From positions 868,001-932,000 of the forward strand of contig NZ_CP102826.1 in NCBI RefSeq assembly GCF_025643595.1: 64,000 nt of DNA. The letters are read 5' to 3'. The notes under the pieces are model-generated. The model saw only the letters and a list, made by a program, of their open reading frames with translations. It was not told the origin of the DNA and made no database searches. The first letter of the stretch is position 1; each line of letters starts with the position of its first letter. The position numbers were made by a program, and so were the translations under genes. Positions 8,835 through 16,916 of the stretch are shown one piece after another. Source of the DNA: Saccharopolyspora rosea. GTDB lineage: Bacteria; Actinomycetota; Actinomycetes; Mycobacteriales; Pseudonocardiaceae.

Positions 8835-9719
8835 TCAGGGGGTTTCGGGCTCGTGTTCCGGCAGCAGGTCCAGGAATGCCCGGGCGGCTGGGGAAGCTCC
8901 TGAGGCGGACCAGACGACCTGCACCGTTCTCGGGGGGACGTCGGTCGTCGGTGTGCTGGTCACCGCGGTCATGCGGGCGGCGGTGGCGGCCGGGACCAGG
9001 CCGACGCCGAGGCCGCGGGCGACGAGCTGTTCCAGCAGCGTCATGGTGCCGGCTTCGAAGGCGACCGCGCGGGTGGCTCCCGCCGCCTCGAAGACCGCGT
9101 CATTGTGCCGGCGGATGCCGGAACCGGGTGGCATGTCGACCATCTCCTCCTCCGCCAGCCGGGACGCCGTGGTCCGCTCCGCTCCGGCCAGCGGATGTCC
9201 GTGCGGGACGATGGCGGCCAGATCCTCGTGGGCGAGGGCCCGCCCGGTCAGGCCGCGCGGGAGCTCGTCGGGGCCGGTGTCGACGAACGCGAGGTCGCAG
9301 ACGTTGTCGCGCACCTGCTGCACCAGATCGCGGACCAGCGAGGCGTGCAGCGTGACGCGCACCGCCGGGTGCCGCTCGCGGTAGGTGGCGAGCAGATCCG
9401 GCAGGTCCACCGCGAACAGCGGCGTGATGGTGCCGATCCGCAGCGCGCCGCGCACCTCACCACCGCTCGCGACCGCCTCGCCGCGGGCGCGCTCGACGGC
9501 GGCCAGGGCTTCGCGAGCCGGGCCGAGGAACGACTCGCCGGCCGGTGTGACCCGCACCCGGCGGCTGCCGCGCTCGAACAGGCGGACCCCCAGCTCCCCT
9601 TCCAGCCGGGCGATCTGATGGCTGAGCGCGGACTGCACCACGAAGCAGCGCTGTGCGGCGCGGGTGAAGCTCCCGGTCTCGGCGACCGCGACGGCGTAGC
9701 TGAGCTGGCGCAGTTCCAC
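8835..9719 (-). CDS. LysR family transcriptional regulator
   Basis: 294 aa from GTG at 9719, chosen because VELRQLSYAVAVAETGSFT is the canonical LysR N-terminus; in-frame ATGs at 9749 and 9758 would add 10-13 residues. No start has a clear ribosome-binding site. The HTH covers about residues 18-37 (FTRAAQRCFVVQSALSHQIA). The effector domain follows from about residue 90. Divergent from the MFS transporter at 9871, so it probably controls that efflux gene; an inverted repeat lies between them. Confidence 0.85.
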   Translation of the reverse strand: MELRQLSYAVAVAETGSFTRAAQRCFVVQSALSHQIARLEGELGVRLFERGSRRVRVTPAGESFLGPAREALAAVERARGEAVASGGEVRGALRIGTITPLFAVDLPDLLATYRERHPAVRVTLHASLVRDLVQQVRDNVCDLAFVDTGPDELPRGLTGRALAHEDLAAIVPHGHPLAGAERTTASRLAEEEMVDMPPGSGIRRHNDAVFEAAGATRAVAFEAGTMTLLEQLVARGLGVGLVPAATAARMTAVTSTPTTDVPPRTVQVVWSASGASPAARAFLDLLPEHEPETP

Positions 9720-9768
9720 CGAACCATCGTGATCCGCGATGGCTCGCATGACAAGCATCTGTTGGACT

Positions 9769-9792
9769 CATGGTTTCCGCGGGGAAAGCATG
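9769..9792. promoter_or_regulatory. Inverted repeat in LysR-MFS intergenic region
   Basis: CATGGTTTCC (9769-9778) mirrors GGAAAGCATG (9783-9792), with one mismatched pair in the arms and a 4-base centre. It lies between the divergent starts and is a candidate LysR operator. Confidence 0.4.
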
Positions 9793-9870
9793 AAGTCGGG
9801 CTGGAGCCAGCCAGCTCCGCAGGAGCCGCGAAGCGGCCCGCGCACGAAACAGCCCGGAAGGGAACTCCAC

Positions 9871-11217
9871 GTGGCTTCCTCCTCGACACCCCCGCCGACG
9901 GACCTGCCCGATCACCGTGCGGACGCCGAGACCGCGCGCGGCCCGGGACGCGGCACGGTCCTGCTGATGTCCGTGGCCGTCGGCCTGTGCGTGGCCAGCA
10001 ACTACTACGCCCAACCGCTGTTGGACACCATCGCCCGCGACCTGCACCTGTCCTCGGCTTCGGCCTCGCTCGTGGTCACCGGCGCCCAGGTCGGGTACGC
10101 GCTCGGGTTGGTCTTCGTGCTGCCGCTGGGCGACCTGCTGGAGCGGCGCCGACTGGTGTGCGGGCTGACGCTGGCCACCGCTTTCTCGTTGGTGTTGACC
10201 GCGGTCGCGCCGAACGCCGGTCTGCTGCTCGCCGGTACCGCGGTGACCGGTCTGCTGTCGGTCACCGCGCAGGTCCTGCTGCCGTTCGCCGCGGATCTGG
10301 CCGCTCCCCACCAGCGCGGCCGGGTCGTGGGCACCGTGATGAGCGGTCTGGTGCTGGGCATGCTGCTCGCCCGCACCGCATCCGGTGGGCTGGCCGCGAT
10401 CGGTGGCTGGCGCACGGTGTACTGGGTCGCCGCGCTGGCGATGCTCGCGCTGACCGCGGCGCTGCACCTGGCGCTTCCCCAGTACCGCGGAGCGGCCGGG
10501 CTGGACTACGGGCGGTTGTTGCGCTCCACCGCCCGGCTGCTGGTCGAGGAACCCGTGCTGCGGGCGCGGGCGGCGATCGGCATGTTGGCCTTCGCCTGCT
10601 TCAGCGCGCTGTGGACCTCGCTGGCATTCCTCCTGTCCGGTCCCGGGTACGGCTGGTCGGACAGCGAGATCGGGACGCTCGGGCTGGCCGGTGCCGCGGG
10701 TGCGGTCGCGGCCCAGCTCGCCGGTCGGCTGGCCGACCGCGGTCGGACGACGCTGACCACGGTGGCCAGTGCGCTGGTGCTGCTCGGCTCGTGGGGGCTG
10801 CTGGGACTGGGGGCGCACAGCCTTGTCGCGTTGATCGCCGGGATCGTGCTGCTGGACCTGGCGCACCAGGGCGTGCACATCACCAACCAGTCGCTGATCT
10901 ACGCGTTGCGGCCGGAGGCTCGCGGGCGCATCACCTCCGCGTACATGACGTGCTACTTCGCCGGCGGCGCGATCGGTTCGGCGCTGGTCGGAGTGGTGCA
11001 CGCGCACTACGGGTGGAGCGGGGTGTGCGTGCTGGGCGTCGTGATGTCCCTCCTGCTGTGCCTGGTGTGGGCGGTCAGCGCCCGCGCGCCGCGAGACCGG
11101 GGGATGAGGCGGAGTGAGCCGGGTGCGCCGGGTGAACTGGGCACGGTCGTCGGCGCGGCGGTGACGGCAGCGGGTCTGCTCGCGCTCGTCGCCGTGGCGA
11201 TCCGGCTGTTCCGATGA
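9871..11217 (+). CDS. MFS transporter (DHA1-type drug efflux)
   Basis: 448 aa. GTG at 9871 is preceded by GGAAGGGA at good spacing; the upstream in-frame ATG at 9739 would overlap the LysR promoter. About twelve hydrophobic segments begin near residue 35 (VLLMSVAVGLCVASNYYAQP). The loop GDLLERRRLV is the MFS motif between helices 2 and 3. The YAQPLLDTIA signature resembles YgaY/YfhI-type MFS permeases. It sits in the cytoplasmic membrane; export of a small molecule is inferred. A TetR-type gene follows after a palindromic operator. Confidence 0.85.
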   Translation: MASSSTPPPTDLPDHRADAETARGPGRGTVLLMSVAVGLCVASNYYAQPLLDTIARDLHLSSASASLVVTGAQVGYALGLVFVLPLGDLLERRRLVCGLTLATAFSLVLTAVAPNAGLLLAGTAVTGLLSVTAQVLLPFAADLAAPHQRGRVVGTVMSGLVLGMLLARTASGGLAAIGGWRTVYWVAALAMLALTAALHLALPQYRGAAGLDYGRLLRSTARLLVEEPVLRARAAIGMLAFACFSALWTSLAFLLSGPGYGWSDSEIGTLGLAGAAGAVAAQLAGRLADRGRTTLTTVASALVLLGSWGLLGLGAHSLVALIAGIVLLDLAHQGVHITNQSLIYALRPEARGRITSAYMTCYFAGGAIGSALVGVVHAHYGWSGVCVLGVVMSLLLCLVWAVSARAPRDRGMRRSEPGAPGELGTVVGAAVTAAGLLALVAVAIRLFR

Positions 11218-11219
11218 CC

Positions 11220-11247
11220 CGGTTTTGTGTTGGGCAGTCCAAAACCG
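11220..11247. promoter_or_regulatory. TetR-type operator palindrome
   Basis: CGGTTTTG (11220-11227) and CAAAACCG (11240-11247) are perfect inverted arms with a 12-base spacer. They lie directly before the TetR-type gene, which would fit autorepression. Confidence 0.6.
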
Positions 11248-11263
11248 TGCTAGGGTGCCGGGC

Positions 11264-11836
11264 ATGGGTAGGCCGAGGGAGTTCGACGAGGAGCGGGCGG
11301 TCGAGGGTGCGATGCGCGCGTTCTGGGCGTCCGGATACGCGCGGACCTCGACGCAGGAGCTCTGCGAGGCCACCGGGTTGGGGCGCAGCAGCATCTACAA
11401 CACCTTCACCAGCAAGCACGCGTTGTTCCTGAAGTCGTTGCGGCGGTACATGGCGCGGATTCGCCGGCGGCAGGCCGAGGTGCTGGAGTCGGAGCTGCCG
11501 GTGCGGGAGAAGCTGCGCAGGCTGCTGGAGCTGGCGGTCGAGGACGAGTTCGGGGACCAGCCGGGATGTCTGGTGGTGAACAGCATCCTGGAACTGTCCG
11601 ATTCGGACGAGGAGGTCGCCGCCGAGCTGCGGCGCGACTACGACCGGCGGATCGCCGTGCTGCGCGGGATCGTCGAGGACGCCCGGCGGCGCGGCGAGGT
11701 CGGCGCGGACGTCGATCCCGAGGCGTTCGCGCACTTCATCGCGACGACCGTGAGCGGTATGCGGATCGCGGCGAAGAACGGCGCCTCGCGCGAGGTCGTC
11801 GAGAGCATCGCGGAGACCGCGCTGCGGGCTCTGTGA
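11264..11836 (+). CDS. TetR/AcrR family transcriptional regulator
   Basis: 190 aa from ATG 11264, giving MGRPREFDEERAVEGAMRAFW. The HTH is at about residues 27-48 (TSTQELCEATGLGRSSIYNTF). The C-terminal ligand domain includes the frequent segment GCLVVNSILEL. An earlier in-frame ATG at 11225 lies inside the operator and is unlikely. The gene precedes an MFS transporter with its own palindrome at 11881, so this protein probably represses itself and that pump. Confidence 0.85.
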   Translation: MGRPREFDEERAVEGAMRAFWASGYARTSTQELCEATGLGRSSIYNTFTSKHALFLKSLRRYMARIRRRQAEVLESELPVREKLRRLLELAVEDEFGDQPGCLVVNSILELSDSDEEVAAELRRDYDRRIAVLRGIVEDARRRGEVGADVDPEAFAHFIATTVSGMRIAAKNGASREVVESIAETALRAL

Positions 11837-11840
11837 GATG

Positions 11841-11867
11841 AGGGCGTCCCGGCGGGGCGCCCTCTTT
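11841..11867 (+). terminator. Putative terminator after TetR gene
   Basis: AGGGCG (11841-11846) pairs with CGCCCT (11858-11863), followed by a short CTTT tail. Confidence 0.5.
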
Positions 11868-11880
11868 CACGCGGCAATTT

Positions 11881-11896
11881 TGTACTGATCAATACA
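11881..11896. promoter_or_regulatory. Palindromic operator upstream of MFS gene
   Basis: TGTACTGATCAATACA is an almost perfect 16-bp palindrome, 14 bases before the GTG start. It is a plausible site for the upstream TetR-type protein, but its sequence differs from the 11220 palindrome, so one of the two may serve another regulator. Confidence 0.55.
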
Positions 11897-11909
11897 GAAG
11901 GGTGTCGAG

Positions 11910-13085
11910 GTGCGCAGCAGAATCCCGCTCGCGGTGTACGTGCTCGGATTCGGGGTGTTCGCGCTGGTCACCACCGAGTTCATGGTGTCCGGGCTGGAAC
12001 CCGAGCTCGCCGGGGCCTTCCGGGTGTCGGTGCCGGAGATCGGCTACCTGATCTCCGCCTACGCCGCGGCGATGGCCCTGGGCGGGCCGTTGCTGACGAT
12101 GGCGCTGGTGCGGGTGCCGCGGAAACGCGCGCTGCTAATGCTGGTGGGGACGTTCCTGGTGGGGCAGGTGCTGGGAGCCGTGGCGACCGGGTACGGCGTG
12201 CTGGCCGTGGCCCGGGTCGTCACCGGGGCGGCGGCGTCCGCGTTCTTCGGCACCGCGGTCGGGGTCGGGATGGACCTGGTGCGGCCGGAGGTCCGCGGGC
12301 GGGCCGCGTCGGTCGTGCTCGGCGGGCTCATGGTCGGGACCGTGTTCGGGTTGCCGCTGGCGACCGTGGTCGGGCAGCACCTGGGATGGCGGGCGAGCTT
12401 CTGGGGCGACGCGCTGCTCGCCCTCGTCGCGGCGGTGGCGACCGTCGCCGTCGTGCCGCGGGTGTCCGCGGGTGCGGCGCCCGGCCTGCGGGCGGAACTG
12501 GCCGCGTTCCGCAGCGGACGCCTGTGGGCCGCCTACCTGACGAGCATGCTGATCATCGGGGCGACCTTCGCCGCGTTCAGCTACTTCACCCCGATCCTCA
12601 CCGGTGTCAGCGGGTTCTCCCCCGGGACGGTGCCGATCCTGCTCGTGGTCTACGGCGCGGCGACCGTCGTCGGCAACAACGTCGTGGGGCGGCTGGCCGA
12701 CCGGTACGCGATCCCGGTGCAGGTCGGCGGGCTCGTCGCGTTGGCGCTGGCGCTGGTCGTCTTCGGGGCGTTCGGTTCGGACGCGGTCGTCGCCGTGGTG
12801 TCGCTGGTGGTCGTGGGACTGGTGGGCATCACGATGAATCCCGCGATGGCGACCCGGGTGCAGCGGGCGGCCGGCACGGCGCCGCTGGTCAGCACCGCGC
12901 ACGTGTCGATGGTCAACATCGGCCTCATGTTCGGCGCGTGGGCCGGGGGAGCGGGGATCAGCCTCGGGTTCGGGCTGACCGCGCCGCTGTGGATCGGGGC
13001 GGTGCTGGCCGTGGTCGGACTGGCCAGCCTGGTGCCCGAGCTGGTGCGCACGAGCGTCCCCGAGCCGGTCGCGGCCGTCCGGTGA
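11910..13085 (+). CDS. MFS transporter (AraJ-like DHA1 family)
   Basis: 391 aa, GTG start shortly after GAAGGG. The N-terminus YVLGFGVFALVTTEFMVSGL is typical of AraJ/arabinose-efflux-like permeases. About twelve membrane segments are visible. The RVPRKRALL loop corresponds to the helix 2-3 motif. It probably exports a drug-like compound under control of the neighbouring TetR-type regulator. Substrate unknown. Confidence 0.85.
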   Translation: MRSRIPLAVYVLGFGVFALVTTEFMVSGLEPELAGAFRVSVPEIGYLISAYAAAMALGGPLLTMALVRVPRKRALLMLVGTFLVGQVLGAVATGYGVLAVARVVTGAAASAFFGTAVGVGMDLVRPEVRGRAASVVLGGLMVGTVFGLPLATVVGQHLGWRASFWGDALLALVAAVATVAVVPRVSAGAAPGLRAELAAFRSGRLWAAYLTSMLIIGATFAAFSYFTPILTGVSGFSPGTVPILLVVYGAATVVGNNVVGRLADRYAIPVQVGGLVALALALVVFGAFGSDAVVAVVSLVVVGLVGITMNPAMATRVQRAAGTAPLVSTAHVSMVNIGLMFGAWAGGAGISLGFGLTAPLWIGAVLAVVGLASLVPELVRTSVPEPVAAVR

Positions 13086-13104
13086 GCGGCGGTGGCCCGT
13101 CGGC

Positions 13105-13503
13105 TCAGCGGCGGGCCACCTCCCGGCCGTGCGCGGCCAGCGCGTAGATGACGAACAGGTCGAGCACGATGACCACGGCCGACGACAGCGGGTACACCCC
13201 GAAGAACGCGATGTTGGTGAGGACGCTGAGGACGGCCAGCCCGATCGCCGCGGCGCGCGCCCAGGTGCGGCCGGAGAACACGCCGACCCCCGCGATCGCC
13301 AGGACGACGCCGGTGATCAACAGGCTCAGGCCCGCGCCCAGGTAGCTGACGTGGATCGCCGTCCCGGACGGCGCGACGAACGTGGTGCCGCTGCGGGCGA
13401 GGGCGGACAACCCGTTGATGAACTGGACGACACCGCCGACGAGCAGGACGGCGCCCGCGAAGTAGACCCATCCCACCCAGCCGGTGCGAGGGTGCGTTGC
13501 CAT
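13105..13503 (-). CDS. DUF7144-like four-helix membrane protein
   Basis: 132 aa from ATG 13503 with GGGAGG eight bases upstream. Four hydrophobic segments are visible: WVGWVYFAGAVLLVGGVVQF, then SYLGAGLSLLITGVVLAIAGV, an Ala/Leu-rich third, and VVIVLDLFVIYALAAHG. The opening (GWVGWVYFAGAVLL) matches small actinobacterial membrane proteins now grouped as DUF7144. Function unknown. It is convergent with the preceding MFS gene, with only 19 bases between them. Confidence 0.75.
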   Translation of the reverse strand: MATHPRTGWVGWVYFAGAVLLVGGVVQFINGLSALARSGTTFVAPSGTAIHVSYLGAGLSLLITGVVLAIAGVGVFSGRTWARAAAIGLAVLSVLTNIAFFGVYPLSSAVVIVLDLFVIYALAAHGREVARR

Positions 13504-13676
13504 GGCGGCCTCCCGGGGTGCGCGGTGTGACTGCTTCCCACCGTGGGTGTTCCGGTCGGCGGCTTCCAGGGGCGAAAGGACCTGGAACCGCCTCACGAGT
13601 GCGGGCGGCGTGACGTTCGACACCGGCTCGTCGGGGACTCGTATCTCACTTCTGGATGCGTGGTGTCCGCAAGTAG

Positions 13677-13689
13677 TTAGACAATCTAA
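13677..13689. promoter_or_regulatory. Short palindrome upstream of amidohydrolase-MFS operon
   Basis: TTAGA-CAA-TCTAA is a perfect inverted repeat 28 bases before the amidohydrolase ATG and could bind a repressor. No regulator gene is adjacent. Confidence 0.4.
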
Positions 13690-13717
13690 GTAAGTCGGAT
13701 GACGAGGAGGTCTTCGC

Positions 13718-15364
13718 ATGGCAACGCCCGAGACCGCGGACCTGGTGTTCGTGGGCGGGAACGTGATCACCATGGCGGCGGAGCAGCCGCGTGCGAGCGC
13801 GCTGGCCGTCGCCGACGGGCGGATCGTCGCCGTGGGCGACGACGCCGACGTGCTGGCGCTGGCCGGGCCGGGGACCGAACGCGTCGACCTGGCCGGGCGC
13901 ACGCTGCTGCCCGGGTTCGTCGAGGCGCACGGGCACCCCACGCTGGAGATGGTCATCACCGGGCCGGACATCGTCGACATCCGCCCGGTGGTCTGCCCGA
14001 CCGCCGAGGACGCGCTCGGCAAGCTGCGCGCCGCCGTCGCCGCCGCCGAACCCGGCGAGTGGGTCGGGGCGTTCGGTTGGGACCCGCTGCTGCAGGAGGG
14101 ACTGCCCACCATCGGCCGGGAACTGCTCGACGACATCGCCCCCGACCGGCCGCTGTCGGTGATGCACAACAGCGGGCACAGCGCGTGGGGGAACTCGCTG
14201 GTCGTCGAGCAGGTGGGGCTGACCAGGGACACGCCCGACCCGGTCGGCTCGCACTTCGAGCGCGACGCCGACGGCAACCCCACCGGGGCGGCCTTCGAGA
14301 GCCCGGCCACCGTGCTGATCATGAGCGGCGCGCTCCGGCGGCCGGACGGCGCCGGGTTCGACGAGCTCATGGCGCGGGAACACCGGATGCTCGCCGCCGT
14401 CGGCGTCACCACCACCTCGGACATGGCGTTCTCCCGCGAGACGCGGGAACCGCTCCAGGACTTCTACCGCACCGGCGACGCCCGGGTGCGCATGCGCGTG
14501 TACGAGCGCAGCACGCCGGAGAAGCGGACCGACATCGAGCCCGGTCAGGACGCGGCCGACCCGATGTTGCAGCAGATCGGCATCAAGATCTGGGCCGACG
14601 GATCGCCGTGGGTGGGCAACATCGCCACCAGCTTCCCCTACCTCGACACCCCGCAGACGCGGGCGATGGGGCTGGGCGCCGGGCACCGCGGGTGCGCCAA
14701 CTACAGCCGGGAACAGCTCGTCGAGATCGTCGACGCGTACTTCCCGCTGGGCTGGCAGATCGCCTGCCACGTCCACGGTGACGAGGTCGTCGACATGGTG
14801 CTCGACGTGTTCGAGGACGCCCTGCGGGCGCACCCGGAACGCACCGACGCGCGGCTGCGGCTGGAGCACTGCGGCACCATGACGCCCGAGCAGTACCGGC
14901 GCGCGGCCGAACTCGGCGTCACGTGCAGCCTGTTCGTCGACCACCTCTACTACTGGGGCGACGTCCTGGTGGACGGGTTGTTCGGCGAGCGCGGCGAGGC
15001 GTGGACGGCGGCCGGGGCCGCTGTCGACGCGGGCGTGAAGATCTCCTTCCACAACGACCCCCCGGTCACGCCGGAGGAGCCGCTGCGCAACATCCAGGTC
15101 GCCGTGACGCGGAAGAGCCGCAGCGGCCGGGTGCTCGGCGAGCAGTACCGGGTGTCGGTCGACCAGGCGCTGCGCGCGCAGACCATCGACGCCGCCTGGC
15201 AGCTGTTCGCCGAGGACGTCATCGGGTCGTTGGAGGTCGGCAAGCGGGCCGACCTCGTCGTGCTCGACGCCGATCCGCACGCGGTTGCCCCGGAGACCAT
15301 CGGTGACATCGCGGTGCGCGCCACCTACCTCGACGGGCGACGCACCTTCCAGGCGGGGGAGTGA
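13718..15364 (+). CDS. Amidohydrolase family 3 (YtcJ-like) metal-dependent hydrolase
   Basis: 548 aa, ATG preceded by GAGGAGG. The N-terminal beta-sandwich opens DLVFVGGNVITMAAEQPRA; the barrel metal site is LLPGFVEAHGHP (about 65-76). Further conserved parts are IKIWADGSPWVGN, CHVHGDEVVDMVL, LRLEHCGTMTPEQ and SFHNDPPVTP, and the C-terminal LEVGKRADLVVLDADP returns to the sandwich. The family hydrolyses N-acyl or imide bonds. The stop overlaps the next MFS start by 4 bases, which suggests uptake or export of its substrate or product. Confidence 0.88.
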   Translation: MATPETADLVFVGGNVITMAAEQPRASALAVADGRIVAVGDDADVLALAGPGTERVDLAGRTLLPGFVEAHGHPTLEMVITGPDIVDIRPVVCPTAEDALGKLRAAVAAAEPGEWVGAFGWDPLLQEGLPTIGRELLDDIAPDRPLSVMHNSGHSAWGNSLVVEQVGLTRDTPDPVGSHFERDADGNPTGAAFESPATVLIMSGALRRPDGAGFDELMAREHRMLAAVGVTTTSDMAFSRETREPLQDFYRTGDARVRMRVYERSTPEKRTDIEPGQDAADPMLQQIGIKIWADGSPWVGNIATSFPYLDTPQTRAMGLGAGHRGCANYSREQLVEIVDAYFPLGWQIACHVHGDEVVDMVLDVFEDALRAHPERTDARLRLEHCGTMTPEQYRRAAELGVTCSLFVDHLYYWGDVLVDGLFGERGEAWTAAGAAVDAGVKISFHNDPPVTPEEPLRNIQVAVTRKSRSGRVLGEQYRVSVDQALRAQTIDAAWQLFAEDVIGSLEVGKRADLVVLDADPHAVAPETIGDIAVRATYLDGRRTFQAGE

Positions 15365-16866
15365 TCCCATTGTCCGCGACGGGGGAAACCCCGGTGGCGC
15401 AGCGGTGGCCGGCCGCGGTGGCCGGCCACCGCCACCGCCGCGCCCTCGCGCTCGTGGCGCTGTCATTGCTGTCGGCGCTGCAAGTGCTCGATCCCTCGGT
15501 GAACTCGCTCGCGCTGCCCGCCGTGGCGGCCGACCTCGGGATGAACCCGGGACTCCAGTCGTTCACCTCCAGCATCGGGACGCTGCTGCTGGCGGCCGCG
15601 ATGCTGGGCATCGGAATCCTCGGTGACCAGCGCGGTCGCCGCCGCGTGCTGCTGCTCGGAACGCTCGGCATGGCCGTCGGCGGGGTGGTGTGCGCCATCG
15701 CGCCCGGAAGCGGCGCGTTCCTGGCCGGACGCGTGGTCATGGGCATCAGCACGGCGGCCAGTTTCGGGATGAGCCTGGCGATCCTGCCGACCCTGTTCCA
15801 ACCGCACGAGCTGCCGCGGGTGTTCGGGGTCTGGCTGGGTGTGCAGTCGGCGATCAGCCTGCTCGGCACCGTCGGTTGCGGGGCGGTGCAGGCCGCCCTC
15901 GGCTGGCGGATGTCCTGCCTGATCATCCCGGTGCTGGCCGTCGTGTTCACCGCGTTCGGCGCGGTGTCGGTGCCCGAGAGCCGGGCCGCGCACCACCGGC
16001 GCTTCGACGTGGTCGGCGTCATCGTGTCGGCCGTCGCCCTGCTGCTGCTCATGGGCGGTTTCACGATGTCCGGCGAACTCGGCTGGACCGACCCGGCGGT
16101 GATCGGGGCGCTGGTCTGCTCGGTGGTGCTGCTGGTGTTCTTCGGTGTCTGGGAGGCGCGGCGTCGCGACCCCGGGTTCCCGGTGCGGCTGTTCACCGTC
16201 CCGGCGTTCACCGCCGCGTGCGTGGTCGGCGTCGCGTTCAACTTCGCCAACGGCGTGATCGCCGTGCAGCTGCCGAACGTGCTGGAGTCCACGCTCGGGC
16301 GGTCGGCCTTCGTCGGGTCGATCGTGGTGTCCGCCATGTCGGTCGGGATGCTGCTCGGCACCCTCGCCGCCGGCGAGGCGCAGAAGCGCTGGGAACTCAG
16401 CGCGCGGACCGTGTTCACCAGCGGACTGCTGACGATCGCGGTGGGCTTCGCGCTGCTGGTGTTCGTCCGCCCGGACACCGGCTCGTGGTTCTTCGGCGTG
16501 GCCGCGTTCGTCGTCGGGTTCGGCCTGATGTGGGCGCAGAACTCGGAGTCCGCGGTGATCATGTCCGCGGCGCCGAAGGAGATGGTGGGCTCGGTGGGAG
16601 CCGTGAAGCCCGCCGTCGGCCAGCTCGGCATGGGGCTGGGCATGGGCATCGTCTCGCCGATCGTGCAGAGCATCACCCGCGGTTCGGGACCGGTGAGCCA
16701 GCAGGCCACCGTCAGCGGTTTCGCGATGGTCATGCTGTGCATCGCGCTCGCCGTCGCGGCCTGCGCGCTGGTCGTGCACCTGCTGATGGGACGGCAGAAG
16801 GGCCTGCAGAGCTTCGACGCCCCGCCCGCGGAGGCCGACCACCACGACGTCCGCGCCGCGGCCTGA
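15361..16866 (+). CDS. MFS transporter (DHA2-type, about 14 helices)
   Basis: 501 aa. The GTG start overlaps the amidohydrolase stop (GTGA). The first helix follows a basic stretch (GHRHRRALALVALSLLSALQ). DQRGRRRVLLLG is the helix 2-3 loop motif. The length and helix count fit the 14-segment DHA2 drug:H+ antiporter group. Co-transcribed with the amidohydrolase, so the two probably serve one compound. It ends just before a bidirectional terminator. Confidence 0.85.
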   Translation: MIPLSATGETPVAQRWPAAVAGHRHRRALALVALSLLSALQVLDPSVNSLALPAVAADLGMNPGLQSFTSSIGTLLLAAAMLGIGILGDQRGRRRVLLLGTLGMAVGGVVCAIAPGSGAFLAGRVVMGISTAASFGMSLAILPTLFQPHELPRVFGVWLGVQSAISLLGTVGCGAVQAALGWRMSCLIIPVLAVVFTAFGAVSVPESRAAHHRRFDVVGVIVSAVALLLLMGGFTMSGELGWTDPAVIGALVCSVVLLVFFGVWEARRRDPGFPVRLFTVPAFTAACVVGVAFNFANGVIAVQLPNVLESTLGRSAFVGSIVVSAMSVGMLLGTLAAGEAQKRWELSARTVFTSGLLTIAVGFALLVFVRPDTGSWFFGVAAFVVGFGLMWAQNSESAVIMSAAPKEMVGSVGAVKPAVGQLGMGLGMGIVSPIVQSITRGSGPVSQQATVSGFAMVMLCIALAVAACALVVHLLMGRQKGLQSFDAPPAEADHHDVRAAA

Positions 16867-16871
16867 AAAAA

Positions 16872-16901
16872 GGGAGCGCCCCGCGCGAGCAGGGCGCTCC
16901 C
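16872..16901. terminator. Bidirectional terminator between convergent genes
   Basis: GGGAGCGCCC and GGGCGCTCCC are perfect inverted arms around a 10-base loop, preceded by AAAAAA on the + strand (a T-tract for the minus-strand transcript). It separates the MFS and amidase genes. Confidence 0.75.
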
Positions 16902-16916
16902 CGGGACCGGGGGTCG

